Of a stretch of 64,000 nt of DNA, positions 41,311 to 52,152 are shown piece by piece (within the stretch, counting starts at the first letter, position 1; each line of letters opens with the position of its first letter). The stretch is taken from the NCBI GenBank assembly GCA_907163375.1, contig CAJQUW010012670.1, positions 175,001-239,000 of the forward strand. The letters run 5' to 3'. The translations under genes and the position numbers were made by a program. Source of the stretch: Prostheceraeus crozeri. Its lineage: Eukaryota; Platyhelminthes; Polycladida; Euryleptidae. A model generated the notes under the pieces. It was given only the letters and a program-made list of their open reading frames with translations, was not told the DNA's origin and ran no database searches.

Positions 41311-44155
41311 TGGACATCTAAAAACTAAGCGTGTCAGCTATGCAGATTCACACTGGAGTAATCGTCCAAGGTAATTGAATTTGAAGCAAATCCGCCTTCG
41401 AATTACCTATCACTGTGCCGACCACAGAATTAGATTCATCTGCGCGGGTAGACAAAATATTTAATTCTGTTGTGCCGACAGTGTGGCGAGATGAGGCAGG
41501 TCACTATGAGACTACTGTACTCGTATTTGATAGTAAATGAGTGCACGGTACAGCGATATGATATCAAGTGTGTGCCGGAAATAGAGATTTTCAATACAGC
41601 CCTGGATCGTCGGATGTTTGAGGATGAGCTCTCACTTGGAACGTACAAGAACAGTTGACTCGGTATTGATGCTGATTTGAAGTGTTTTCCTTTCGAAGCA
41701 GAAGTCGGATTGGGCGCATCGTCAATAACTATTAAATGGCATTTCCACTGAATATACTGAATCAGTTATAAAGCTTAGTTGATTCCTTTTCAAAGTAATA
41801 TATTTCTGCTGGTTTCTGTCGGACTTTCAAACTCGTGGTAGTCGACTGATGGGTTCTGGCTCAGATGATGTTGGGAACCGCCGCTTTAGTCAACTTCTGA
41901 CTTCAAAATGCTACTTGTCTCTTATGTCATTATGTTGAAGAGACCTGTTTGAGATAACTTAACAAGTAGATTAAAACTGTTGCTATAAATGAAAGGGAAC
42001 TCTTATTCTCGGCATGTTGCACTATACCAAGTACACAATGTATCAACCAATTGCAGCTTCTATCATGCATGTAACAAAAATACTAATATGCTTTTCAGCA
42101 TGAACATGCATCAAATAGTCCTATTTCAAAACACAATCTAAAGTTAATACAGCAAAACAGGAAATTGACAACGATGTTGACGCAACTCATTGCATTAACA
42201 GAATGTGTGGCTTTGAATTTCATAACTGCTAAAATAAACAGATATTACAGGACAATAGATGACATAGATAGAATTCAATAACTACATCTTATACACGCAA
42301 AACGGTGCTATGGACATTTTCGGCCACCTGATAGCAATCAAATGACTATAGTTTCCGCAAAAAAACAATCCATCTGTCAATTGTGCGTAATCTGTGCGTC
42401 TGTGCAATAATAACATGGATGGAAATGCAATGATTTTTCTGAAAGTGACTTCTGTCTCAAAGTGATCTCAATTCAATGATTTCGCGTTAGAGATACCGCG
42501 CACTAGATATATTTCGCACAATGATTTATTTAGAAATATCGCAAATTAAAACCATCACGATTTATCGAATTATTATTGCTATCTCTATTTCGACAAAATG
42601 TCACCAACTTTGTGCTTACATCCATCAAATGCATGTACATGCATTGTGTTAACCACAAAATTGAATGAATAAAATGACTCCAAAACTTGTCAACGGAATT
42701 TGATGGCACTTTTCATGTCGTGAGAACACTGCATAAAACAGAAATACACTAATTGTAAAACGTAATCTGCTGATCTTGTTAATTGTTTATGTTAAGCAAG
42801 TGCATTAATTTCTTTCCCGAAAACCATGTCCCAGCATGAGAAAATACCCGATCATCTTCCATGATATCCTATTAACGATCATTGAAACTAACAACTCATC
42901 GCACAGCAGCTTCAGTCAATGATACGTAGGAAGGTTACTGTTAATTCATTCTCATTTAGAAGATCACCAATATCGTCAGCAGTTAGTCCTGCATCGCCTT
43001 CACAAATTCATGATGTGGTTTGGGCTACTTTGAGTGGACTGATTCATGCAGTTCGAGTCAGACCTTCGATTATATATATATAACAAAATGGAAGCCGAAA
43101 TAACCTCCGCAGTACACCTTTAGAAGGTATAAGTAAGCCAAATAGTCACAATATGGCAACTGTAAATGATTTGATATCAATTGTCTTATCCAAAAAATAA
43201 ATAGTAGATTTCCATTCATTCCAACACGATTAAATACAAAATATCGTCAGCTTCATGTATTCGCATAGCTTTCATGTATTTTGTTGCATTCGTGCATATT
43301 TCTGCAAATTTTCATTTATTTCATGTAATTCATATCGTCGCAGCTATCTTCGCACCCCTAAAGTGCCGCAGACATCTATCTAAAAATGAATTCATTCCAA
43401 TTTCATCGAATAGAAACTTCAGTAGTAGAAATAAAACTTTTATTTGATGCAGAAATATTGTGATGAAATTATCGAAAAATAAAATTTTGGCCTATGGAAG
43501 AATCTTCGTATCAGCACAAAACTCAAAAAATGTACTGTACATACTTCGTTTTCGTTTACTTGATTCTAATCATTTATTGAATCTTGGGGTTGGGTTTTGA
43601 TCTAAGTTTTGCCCAACCTTGCCCCAGGTAGACTAGACCTGTACTGTACCAGCACCAACTGAGCTACTTATGAAAGATTGGTGAGACATGCACACAGGTA
43701 CGTTTACAATTTAGAAAATTCTTTTCAGCTTGTTGTTAACAAAATGTGGAACGAATGGAATATGAAAGTCTAATGATTTCATGAAACTCTTACAAATGCC
43801 ACACTAAATAAATTATGCATATGTGAATACGCAAGCCATCATAATTGATTTATTATCCATCCAATCCAACAAAATACTGCTTCAAGAAAACTATGAAATA
43901 GTATATGATATTTCTTGTTTGACCATCTCACTGTTCGTCTCTGTAAAATGCTTCCTTTGATATGAAGTTTGTCTTAAAGGGAAACGACAGAGTGGCGATA
44001 AATAAATAAATACTTTTTAGCAGATTTTTGAAATAAAATGTATACCATATCAAGTCGACAAAGGATTGTTTTTAGATGGATGGATGACAATCTGCTAAGA
44101 GACCGTGAATAAAATGCTGTGATGAAGAGAATTCATGGTTCTAAGATGTGTGATG
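41311..44155. other. gene-poor AT-rich stretch
   Basis: 41311-41650 may be the LINE 3' region. 41650-44155 has no supported frame on either strand. A short TATATATATA tract is at about 43073. I see no repeats with clear ends. Confidence 0.35.
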
Positions 44156-44728
44156 CAGGGCTGCCTCTATTATCAAAATTAAAAACCGGAAAGTCAAATC
44201 GGAATGGCCCCCTTAATTACGCAGTCGTGGGCCCCTTCAAAGTAAGAAACTTGCGATCATTCGATATCACACAACCCGGTGAGTTTTGAAAGCGTTCAAG
44301 CACAAGTTGGACCTGTTCCTTTGAATCCTCACAGTTAGCAAGTAAATGTATAAAATCATTACTGATGCTTATTCAATCATCAATTTACTACAATACTACA
44401 AAGACCCCTCCACCTCCCCCCAATGCAAAATCAGCATGGAGTTATTGAACGATTGACGATTTCAGCTCGATATAAAGACTACATATTATCGAATAATCTA
44501 CATGTAGGCCTATGGATGATTTTGCTTAACTGTTTCTAAGACAACTTTTTCATTCTAAAATTTTACATTCAACTTTATAATGCACTATTCTCGTGCAGCT
44601 TTGTCACTTTCTATTAATCGTGCCATGACGTCACACGGTGCAAAGTCCCGTCCTTGTTGTCAAGAATTTTCATGAAACCACTCGGAAATTGTTGTCCAGC
44701 TGTTCGATGTTCGGACTGCTACAGCAGA

Positions 44729-45219
44729 GCGGCCTGGTCACAGCAAATAGGGCCTACCTTCATACAAAATCTATGGTCAGCGCGGTCTAAATGCTTGGGC
44801 AGGCATTCCGAGAGCCATTATTCTTTCGAGAAATCGAGAATGTGTGGTAAAATCTTCCTTTCTATGCTGTATAAAATGTACCGAATGTCATGAAGGATAG
44901 GAATATCTTCATGCAAGATGGGATGCCAGCGCACTACTACAGACCTATCCTAAATTATTTGAATAGCAATTTTCCTTAATCTCGGATTGACCGTCATAGG
45001 AGCCTTTGGAATGGCTTCCGATACCACCAGATTCAATGCTCTGTGACATTTTCTTTTGGGCACGTTTAAGAAATGGTGCATTAGAGTCATCCAATGCATT
45101 TGGATGAATTGGAAAACAAAGTTTTGCACCGTTTTCTGCAGATCGACGAGCGATTGCGTAGAGATATGCTCTTGCGCTGTTGACCGAATAATTAGATTGC
45201 GTTTGGGCAAATGGTGAGC
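44729..45219 (+). pseudogene. mariner-like transposase scrap (copy 2)
   Basis: Near-identical to 15100-15590, with the same QDGMPAHYYRPI box at about 44911-44946 and the same breaks, so it was inherited as part of the carrier element. Confidence 0.6.
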
Positions 45220-45559
45220 AAGTAGAAAATAAATGTTATAGTGGCACTCGTGTAACTGTTTTCCTTTGAATTATAATTAACTTACAGAAGTTAATCATTG
45301 AGTCGCTAATTGCTATTGCATCAACAACTTTGAAATTATCACTGCTAGAATCCGCCACGTTACATAAACAAAAAAAGTTTGAATCAATGTCACACAGAAC
45401 AAATTGACGACTAAAAACTATCGCATTTTCTCAATATGAGAAAACGAAGTTCTATATTGTGCCCAAATATTATACATTACAGAAGCCATGCAACTTAATA
45501 TACTATTTACTCTGAAATGAGATGAGAGCAACATTTGATACAATCCACTGCGGGAAATG

Positions 45560-45595
45560 CTGACGTTTCAAGATTTTTAGCCGTCATCAGAGCAG
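45560..45595 (-). ncRNA. hammerhead-like ribozyme core (copy 2)
   Basis: Identical in core to 15931-15966: CTGATGA...GAAACGTCAGC on the minus strand, with a weak stem II. Confidence 0.3.
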
Positions 45596-46605
45596 TATAC
45601 CTGTAAAGAACCAATAACTCACATGTAAACAAATCATCATCCGAAATACAGACATGTACAATTAATGAAATACATGCAGTTCAAATCTCATTCTGTAGAG
45701 TTCGTTTCCAAAATTTGAAATTTGCTAACACCAATACAAATAGCTAATTGGTGTTTGCAGTTCATGCACGAAGGTGAGCTGCCAGATTCCCAAGCACATC
45801 CACCTACCGATGGTCTGTGGAGTGAGTTGCTGATTTACTGCACTGATGGTGGCTAAAAAGTCAAAAAATCTAGCAGTTGAAGTTGCCTGAAGAAACTTCA
45901 TCAGTAGGCTACTTGTAGCTCCGGCAATGATTCAAATCAAACCTTGCTCTCATCTCTTGTACTTCAAACATAATAAAAAACAATTACAACAATTGCATTA
46001 AGAACAACTTTTGGCTTTCAAACTAGATAATGACAGCTATTTGATAAAGGTTGAGCCGCCATGGCATAAGTAAACGCAAAGTCAACACGAAAAGAAATCC
46101 TTATCACTTCTGTAGTTGTTTGAAAGATTTCAATTTTCGCTAGTGTCTTCGCCGAAATTTAGCCGCTCTTGCAACAAGTGATCGTACAGAATATTCATTC
46201 GTCACTCCCTTGTTTTCCCGAAACTTTTTAGTAGATTTTTCATCAAAGCATAATCAGAACTCAATTCATAATAAGGTCCATAATTACGCATTACAACTTT
46301 TTCGCAAAGCATTCCCACCAAAATTCATTTCCTATTTCAAAACCTTGATTACTTGCGTTTCGTCCAGTTCCTGTATAGGATTGACGAAAGCATCACTGAC
46401 TTCCTTGTAGAAGAATCTTCTGCTCAAGAGTCATGCGGATTTTTAGAAAGCATCTGCTTTGAATTTGATCACCCTTAAAAATTGCAGGGTCTTTAAGGTC
46501 CCCCAGCAACTTGCATAGCACCGTTCACATTTTAAAAGAGCCCTACATAATCTAAAAAGGACCCACATGTTCTTATCTTTAAGGGTCTCGGTCTCAATCC
46601 TATGG

Positions 46606-48500
46606 GCCCTTTACAATCTCAAGAGTTCTATTCATATCTAAAAAGTGCTCTTCAAAAACTAAAACAGCTGCCGTTCACAAAATCACAATCTCAAAGGGAT
46701 GCTTCACAAAATCTTATGGGTCCCTTTCTAAATCTAAATATGGTCCCTTCACGATCTTAAAGGGGCCCCTTCTCAGTCTCATAAGGGCCTCATCACGATT
46801 TTAAAGGGGGCCCTTATGATCTAAAAGGGGCCCCTTCGCAGTCTCAAAAGGGATCCCTGACGATCTAAAAGGGGACCCTTCGCAGTCTCAAAAGGGCCCC
46901 TTCGCAGCCTCAAAAGGGATCCCTGACGATCTAAAAGGGGACCCTTCGCAGTCTCAAAAGGACCACTCACAATCTCAAAAAGGCCCCTCGCGATCTCAAA
47001 AGGGCCCCTTCGCAGCCTCAAAAGGGATCCCTGACGATCTAAAAGGGGACCCTTCGCAGTCTCAAAAGGACCACTCACAATCTCAAAAAGGCCCCTCGCG
47101 ATCTCAAAAGGGCCCCTTCGCAGTCTCAAAAGGGATCCCTGACGATCTAAAAGGGGACCCTTCGCAGTCTCAAAAGGGTACTTAACGATCTAAAAGGGGC
47201 CCTTCGCAGTCTCAAAAGGGCCCCCTCACGATCTAAAAGGGGCCCTTCGCAGTCTCAAAAGGGCCACTCACAATCTCAAAAAGGCCCCTCGCGATCTGAA
47301 AAGGGTTCCTTCACAGTCTCAAAAGGGATCCCTGACGATCTAAAAGGGGACTCTTCGCAGTCTCAAAAGGGCACTTAACGATATAAAGGGGGCCCCTTCG
47401 CAGTCTCAAAAGGGCCCCCTCACGATCTAAAAGGGCCCTTCGCAGTCTCAAAAGGGCCACTCACAATCTCAAAAAGGCCCCTCGCGATCTGAAAAGGGTC
47501 CCTTCACAGTCTCAAAAGGGGCCCCTTTACAATCTCAAGAGTTCTATTCATGTCTAAAAAGTGCTCTTCAAAAACTAAAACAGCTGCCGTTCACAAAATC
47601 TTATGGGTCCCTTTCTAAATCTAAATATGGTCCCTTCACGATCTTAAAGGGGCCCCTTCTCAGTCTCATAAGGGCCCCATCACGATTTTAAAGGGGGCCC
47701 CTTATGATCTAAAAGGGGCCCCTTCGCAGTCTCAAAAGGACCACTCACAATCTCAAAAAAGCCCCTCGCGATCTCAAAAGGGCCCCTTCGCAGTCTCAAA
47801 AGGGATCCCTGACGATCTAAAAGGGGACTCTTCGCAGTCTCAAAAGGGTACTTAACGATATAAAGGGGGCCCCTTCGCAGTCTCAAAAGGGCCCCCTCAC
47901 GATCTAAAAGGGGCCCTTCGCAGTCTCAAAAGGGCCACTCACAATCTCAAAAAGGCCCCTCGCGATCTGAAAAGGGTTCCTTCACAGTCTCAAAAGGGGA
48001 CCATTTGCAGTCTCAATAGGGCCCCTCACGATTAAAAGGGGCCCCTTCGCAGACCTAAAGGGCCCCCTCACGATCTAAAAGGGGCCCTTCGCAGTCTCAA
48101 AAGGGCCACTCACAATCTCAAAAAGGCCCCTCGCGATCTGAAAAGGGTCCCTTCGCAGTCTCAAAAGGGGCCCTTTTGCAGTCTCAATAGGGCCCTTCAT
48201 GATTAAAAGGGCCCCTTCGCAGACCTAAACTGCCCCCTCACGATCTAAAAGGGGCCCTTCGCAGTCTCAATAGGGCCCCTCACGATTAAAAGGGGCCCCT
48301 TCGCAGTCTCAAAAGGGCCCCCTCACGATCTAAAAGGGGCCCTTCGCAGTCTCAAAAGGGCCACTCACAATCTCAAAAAGGCCCCTCGCGATCTGAAAAG
48401 GGTCCCTTCACAGTCTCAAAAGGGGCCCCTTTGCAATCTCAAAAGAGTCCCTCACGATCTTTCTTAAAGGGCCCTTTCATAATCTTAGAGGGGCCCACTC
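46606..48500 (+). repeat. GC-rich minisatellite with two higher-order levels
   Basis: The basic unit is 20-22 bp, consensus like GGGCCCCTTCGCAGTCTCAA with AAAA, alternating with GATCTAAAA-ended variants. At 46897-47110 five units form a 108-bp repeat, seen also as a 36-residue period in the minus frame (RLRRGPFEIARG...). The segment starting TTTACAATCTCAAGAGTTCT at about 46611 returns at about 47528, so a roughly 917-bp block was duplicated as well. The array lies next to the right end of the hAT-like element. Confidence 0.9.
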
Positions 48501-48678
48501 GCAATCCCAAATCCAAATTATTTGTTCCTTGGCAAAACATCCTCTCACTACTTACTTTATTTAAAAAAACCCCGGAAATACGGTAAAAACCGGAAGAGTG
48601 GCAGCCCTGTTGATGATTCTCTTAGGCATGATAAAACATGTCAAGGTGTTACTATACAAGGGTATTGAAAGTTGAGTT

Positions 48679-49554
48679 TAGGGGTCGTAATACCGGACCA
48701 CTTTTACAAAACCGGTATTTCGGTATGTGAGCAAAGATAAAACCAGTATTTCCGGAACTGCCGGTTATACAATGAAAACACATAAGTTATCTATAACATA
48801 CAATTTCATCGAACAAATTTTCTTGAAGGTAGCGCATGCACTAGGTATATGAGTACGTTATGTTGGTCACAGTCGTCAGTTATGAAGATTTTCTTTCTGA
48901 TACATGTTTTAGCGAATGAACCACAGAGCATCTAGTGTATTGTCAGACAACCACTTGGGAAGGCAAGCCAATAGTGGATAACACTCCGCTTCCACAGAAG
49001 TTGATGGAATGTTGAGAAGACAATCGTAAAAATTGAAGATGAAATTCGAACTCACTACTCTGATCTGCAGATGAATTTTCACTTGATATGATTGAACTGT
49101 AATCAGCACCGTCATCTTCCGATGAATTTTTGTGCAACGATTCTGGAATTGCTCTTCTCCAGATATTCATTGTCTCCATAGCTTGCGATGCATTTTCACC
49201 TTTCCGAAGATTGACGATCGATCTCAGAAATAAGTGGATTATCCTCTTCTTTGGTACAATTCCATTTCTTATTTAGCATTCGAAACAGCAAGTCTTTACG
49301 ACAGTTCTCCTGTCGAGCATGGATTGCGGATTGTGAACCTTACCGATTGATGTAGTACCTTACCGATTTTGACGTATTTTCTGTTCGATAGCTCTTTTCA
49401 TTTCTTTATCATTATTTGTTCAGCAAAATTACGCATAGAAACACAGCAGAAAATGAACCGTTATTTGGAAATAGTAAGACCGATTTTCGGTAATTCTGAA
49501 AAATAGAAAATACCGGTGAAACTGCTAACAGTAATACCGATATTGCGACCCCTA
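48679..49554 (-). mobile_element. internally deleted hAT transposon
   Basis: Ends TAGGGGTCGTAATACCGG (48679) and, reversed, TAGGGGTCGCAATATCGG (49554). A perfect 8-bp duplication GTTGAGTT lies outside both (48671-48678, 49555-49562). Subterminal ACCGGTATT words repeat. Only the end of the transposase gene is kept, so it cannot move itself. Confidence 0.9.
48909..49115 (-). pseudogene. hAT transposase dimerisation end
   Basis: The minus strand reads CLLNIPSTSVEAECYPLLAC and LSDNTLDALWFIR. This corresponds to the IPATSVxSERxFSxxG...LxxxxLxxLxFL pattern of the hAT C-terminal dimerisation domain. It is the last roughly 40 residues of a transposase; a frame change hits the ER-F-S box. Confidence 0.75.
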
Positions 49555-49562
49555 GTTGAGTT

Positions 49563-50038
49563 GGCATTTGTTTTTTCTAGTTTATCCAAGAATATTTTGA
49601 CTGAAAGTCCGGATAAATTAGCTTTCATAACAGGTACTATTTGTCTGTGTATGAGCAGAGATTGCCTTTATAAATTTGAAATACACGCTTTCAAACATAA
49701 TCATAAGGATATCTCAAATGTCATCCGGTACAATTTAATGACAATAAGATTGTCTAGCTTTAATTAACTTTGTGACATATGTGATGGCTTCTGTAGGCGG
49801 CGGAATTGAGGAGTACATTGTCGCGTCAATAATGAATTTGTACGAATACTCAATTGATGTGCCTTGATCAAGCAACTGAATGCGTTCTAAGACTTTTAAT
49901 GTTAGAAAGATGAACATTGACATATTCACATAAGCTTTAACTAGGTAAAATAATATTGGTTACAAGCAATTTGTCCTCGAATACTTTTTACATTTTATCT
50001 ATAAACCACGATGCTCCTATCTTATGAAGAACACTTAC
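49563..50038. other. intron or downstream part of the HOIP-like gene
   Basis: After the donor GT at 50038 no convincing HOIP C-terminal (LDD) exon is seen before the hAT at 49554. A 64-codon minus frame (49735-49929) has no HOIP likeness. Confidence 0.35.
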
Positions 50039-50178
50039 ACACAGTATCCCTGACATTTGTCTCCAGGCGCAATCCGGCACAACTCCTTTTCATGATCATC
50101 AGTAAAAAACTCCAGCTCGCATATACCGCTCTTTTTTTCATTTGGTGGCAATAAGTCTTTGACTGCGTAACCGTGTTC
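50039..50178 (-). CDS. RNF31: HOIP-like gene, exon after RING2
   Basis: The exon is bounded by ATTTTGATTTTCAG|GAACAC and TACTGTGT|GTAAGT. Its 46 codons (EHGYAVKDLLPPNEKKSGIC, then CQGYC at the end) continue directly from the RING2 exon. In HOIP this is the start of the linear-ubiquitin-determining region, with a similar C-x-(V/E)...GLC pattern. The intron before it is only 62 bp (50179-50240). Later exons are not recognised and may lie further left beyond the inserted elements. Confidence 0.7.
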
Positions 50179-50240
50179 CTGAAAATCAAAATGAATGTGA
50201 CACCTTTCAAAAGTAAAAAACATATTAGATTATTACTCAC

Positions 50241-50476
50241 CTCAACAAGATGCCACATCTTTTCAACGTCGAGATCTCGCAGGAAATATGTACAATGTCT
50301 AGGATGATGGGCATGAATGCCTTTTGAAGCGTCTGGACACGCTTTACACGGATTCTTGTATGGGCTATGGAATGGTTGACGACAAAAACCACAGAAATCA
50401 AAGTGACAATCTGAACAGCTAAAGTGCAAACAGCCACCACGAACCATTTCAAATTTGGAATTGCAGTTCGGGCATA
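50241..50476 (-). CDS. RNF31: HOIP-like RBR ubiquitin ligase, RING2 exon
   Basis: Bounded by ATCATCCTTTTCAG|TATGC and GTTGAG|GTGAGT. It encodes CPNCNSKFEMVRGGCLHFSC, then FCGFCRQPFHSPYKNPCKAC and GIHAHHPRHCTYFLRDLD. This is the catalytic RING2 (Rcat): zinc pairs CxxC, the active Cys in GGCLHF, CxxC and FCxxC. The GxHxHHPRxCxxxLRD tail is special to HOIP/RNF31 and its insect counterpart among RBR ligases. HOIP makes Met1-linked ubiquitin chains in the LUBAC complex, feeding NF-kB-type signalling in the cytoplasm. Upstream RING1/IBR exons would lie to the right but are not seen. The large hAT-like element at 50683-55872 would then sit in the preceding intron. Confidence 0.85.
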
Positions 50477-51041
50477 CTGAAAAGGATGATATTCTGCAAT
50501 GTTCAAATCGACGATTTTCGATTTCTGTGAACTATTCTTCATATAAAATTTAGGCATTATCTCAAGATATAGCAAAAGTGCATTGATCTTCGCTGCGTAA
50601 AGAAAGACCGCGAAGGCACCGTCGCCATGTTCCTTTTGAAAATCATTTATGGAATTCAGTCATGTGATAACATTATTTATTGCAGGGTGGCCGACGGCTA
50701 CTAAATTAAAATTCGGGTATATTTTTGATGCCGAAGATTACCAAATTAGTAGAGAAGAATATACATGGTAGGTTACATAATAATGAGGAAACATCATGCA
50801 GTTCTTGCTTCCACGTTATTACTTTCATTCTGTCGTAAATACTAATAAATTCGGTCCAAATAATTGGGGTTTTGCAAGAGAATAAAGTCAAGAAACTGGA
50901 AATTGATAAATATTTTAAATACTTATATATTTACAAAAGAGCCGCAAGCAGGAGGTGCTTAGGATTCATAATTTGAAAATAAGATTGATACATCCAGAAG
51001 AACGAAAATAAGGCCAAAATTTCTCGATATTGTACGTTTAT

Positions 51042-51074
51042 TGCCGACGTTTCGGACGTTCGTCCTTTGTCAAG
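51042..51074 (-). ncRNA. degenerate hammerhead motif, left arm
   Basis: TTGACAA, a GGAC...GTCC stem, then GAAAC and GTC on the minus strand. This is the hammerhead layout found in Penelope terminal repeats, but the CTGATGA box is changed at two core positions. Probably inactive. Confidence 0.4.
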
Positions 51075-51179
51075 GCACAAGAGCAATTCACAAAAGTATG
51101 GGCATGCGCACACGAACAAAGAAGGGTTATATACAATACAGTTGACACAAAAACGATTAGAAGTCAGTCATTTCGATCT

Positions 51180-51620
51180 TTATATCAAGCTTGGGTTCCA
51201 AAGATCTGATTTAACGAGATTCGGACAATGTAGTATCAACAGGATCTCTACATTTGTCAATAATTTGTACATCAAAATAATCGATAGAACCGGTGTGACC
51301 TTGATGTTTCTGCAACAAGTGGTCAGAAACGGAACTAACTTTGTTGCCAGCGTTAATGCTGTTACGATGCTCAGCATAACGCAAATAAAAGGGCGGCTAC
51401 TTTTGCCGATGCAAAATTCTGTACATAATTTGCAGGTAAATTTGTAAACGATAAAACGGTCATTGCACCTATAGTTATCATTCAGCACGTTGCAGAGATG
51501 ACAGTTTTCATGCTTCTCATTTTTACTTTTACTACTTAGGGCACTGGAGAGAGACTTATTTGGTTTACTGAGTAGATTAGCTTTTATTATATAAAAAATG
51601 AGAAGCATGAAAACTGTCAT
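51180..51620 (-). pseudogene. Penelope GIY-YIG endonuclease, left arm
   Basis: The frame shows ENCHLCNVLNDNYRCNDRFI, then YKFTCKLCTEFCIGKSSRPF. The C-x2-C pair and the (Y)IGKTSRxF box belong to the GIY-YIG endonuclease of Penelope-like elements. The left-arm copy reaches further upstream (through the loop) than the right-arm copy. Confidence 0.75.
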
Positions 51621-51629
51621 CTCTGCAAC

Positions 51630-51908
51630 GTGCTGAATGATAACTATAGGTGCAATGACCGTTTTATCGTTTACAAATTTACCTGCAAATTATGTACAGA
51701 ATTTTGCATCGGCAAAAGTAGCCGCCCTTTTTATTTGCGTTATGCTGAGCATCGTAACAGCATTAACGCTGGCAGCAAAGTTAGTTCCCTTTCTGACCAT
51801 TTGTTGCAGAAACATCAAGGTCACACCGGTTCTATCGATTATTTTGATGTACAAATTATTGACAAATGTAGAGATCCTGTTGATACTACATTGTCCGAAT
51901 CTCGTTAA
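51630..51908 (+). pseudogene. Penelope GIY-YIG endonuclease, right arm
   Basis: DRFIVYKFTCKLCTEFCIGK, then RPFYLRYAEHRNSI, VSSLSDHLLQKHQGH and IIDKCRDPVDTTLSESR. The conserved R..EH..SI, the H with S.LS.HLL.KH, and the closing (E)SR are the catalytic-core and tail boxes of Penelope GIY-YIG endonucleases. The frame is open over 92 codons. Confidence 0.78.
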
Positions 51909-52042
51909 ATCAGATCTTCGAACCCAAGCTTGATATAAAGATCGAAATGACTGACTTCTAATCGTTTTTGTGTCAACTGTATTGTATATAAGCCTACTTT
52001 GTTCGCGTGCGCATGCCCATACTTTTGTGAATTGCTCTTGTG

Positions 52043-52074
52043 CCTTGACAAAGGACGAACGTCCGAAACGTCGG
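52043..52074 (+). ncRNA. degenerate hammerhead motif, right arm
   Basis: Mirror copy of 51042-51074 with the same changed TTGACAA box. Confidence 0.4.
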
Positions 52075-52152
52075 CAATAAACGTACAATATCGAGAAATT
52101 TTGGCCTTATTTTCGTTCTTCTGGATGTATCAACCTTATTTTCAAATAATGA

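Larger units (their letters stand above)
44156..48609 (+). mobile_element. hAT-like element with long minisatellite, copy 2
   Basis: Left end CAGGGCTGCCTCTATTATC and reversed right end CAGGGCTGCCACTCTTCCGG. Flanks GTGATG (44150-44155) and TTGATG (48610-48615) agree at five of six positions, so again a 6-bp duplication. It matches copy 1 (14453-17452) closely over the first 2.3 kb, apart from a roughly 80-bp indel near 44390. It differs by a much longer repeat array and by keeping both ends. No transposase. Confidence 0.8.
50965..52152. repeat. Penelope-like head-to-head palindrome
   Basis: About 560-bp arms (50965-51525 and 51593-52152) are mirror copies with very few differences, around a roughly 67-bp loop. 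Each arm is the 3' part of a Penelope-like element: the GIY-YIG endonuclease end of the reading frame, then a terminal segment with a hammerhead-like word. The two 5'-truncated copies point away from each other. Partial inverted copies are a known habit of Penelope-like elements. Confidence 0.85.

Noticed and set aside
46821-47129. 102-codon minus frame with a perfect 36-residue repeat (RLRRGPFEIARG...)
   Set aside because: It is a translation of the GC-rich minisatellite; the period equals the 108-bp repeat and no start context or homology is seen.
49735-49929. 64-codon minus frame downstream of the HOIP-like exons
   Set aside because: Considered as a HOIP C-terminal exon, but it lacks any LDD likeness. 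IDATMYSSIPPPTEAI faintly recalls a Penelope RT motif, too weak to call.
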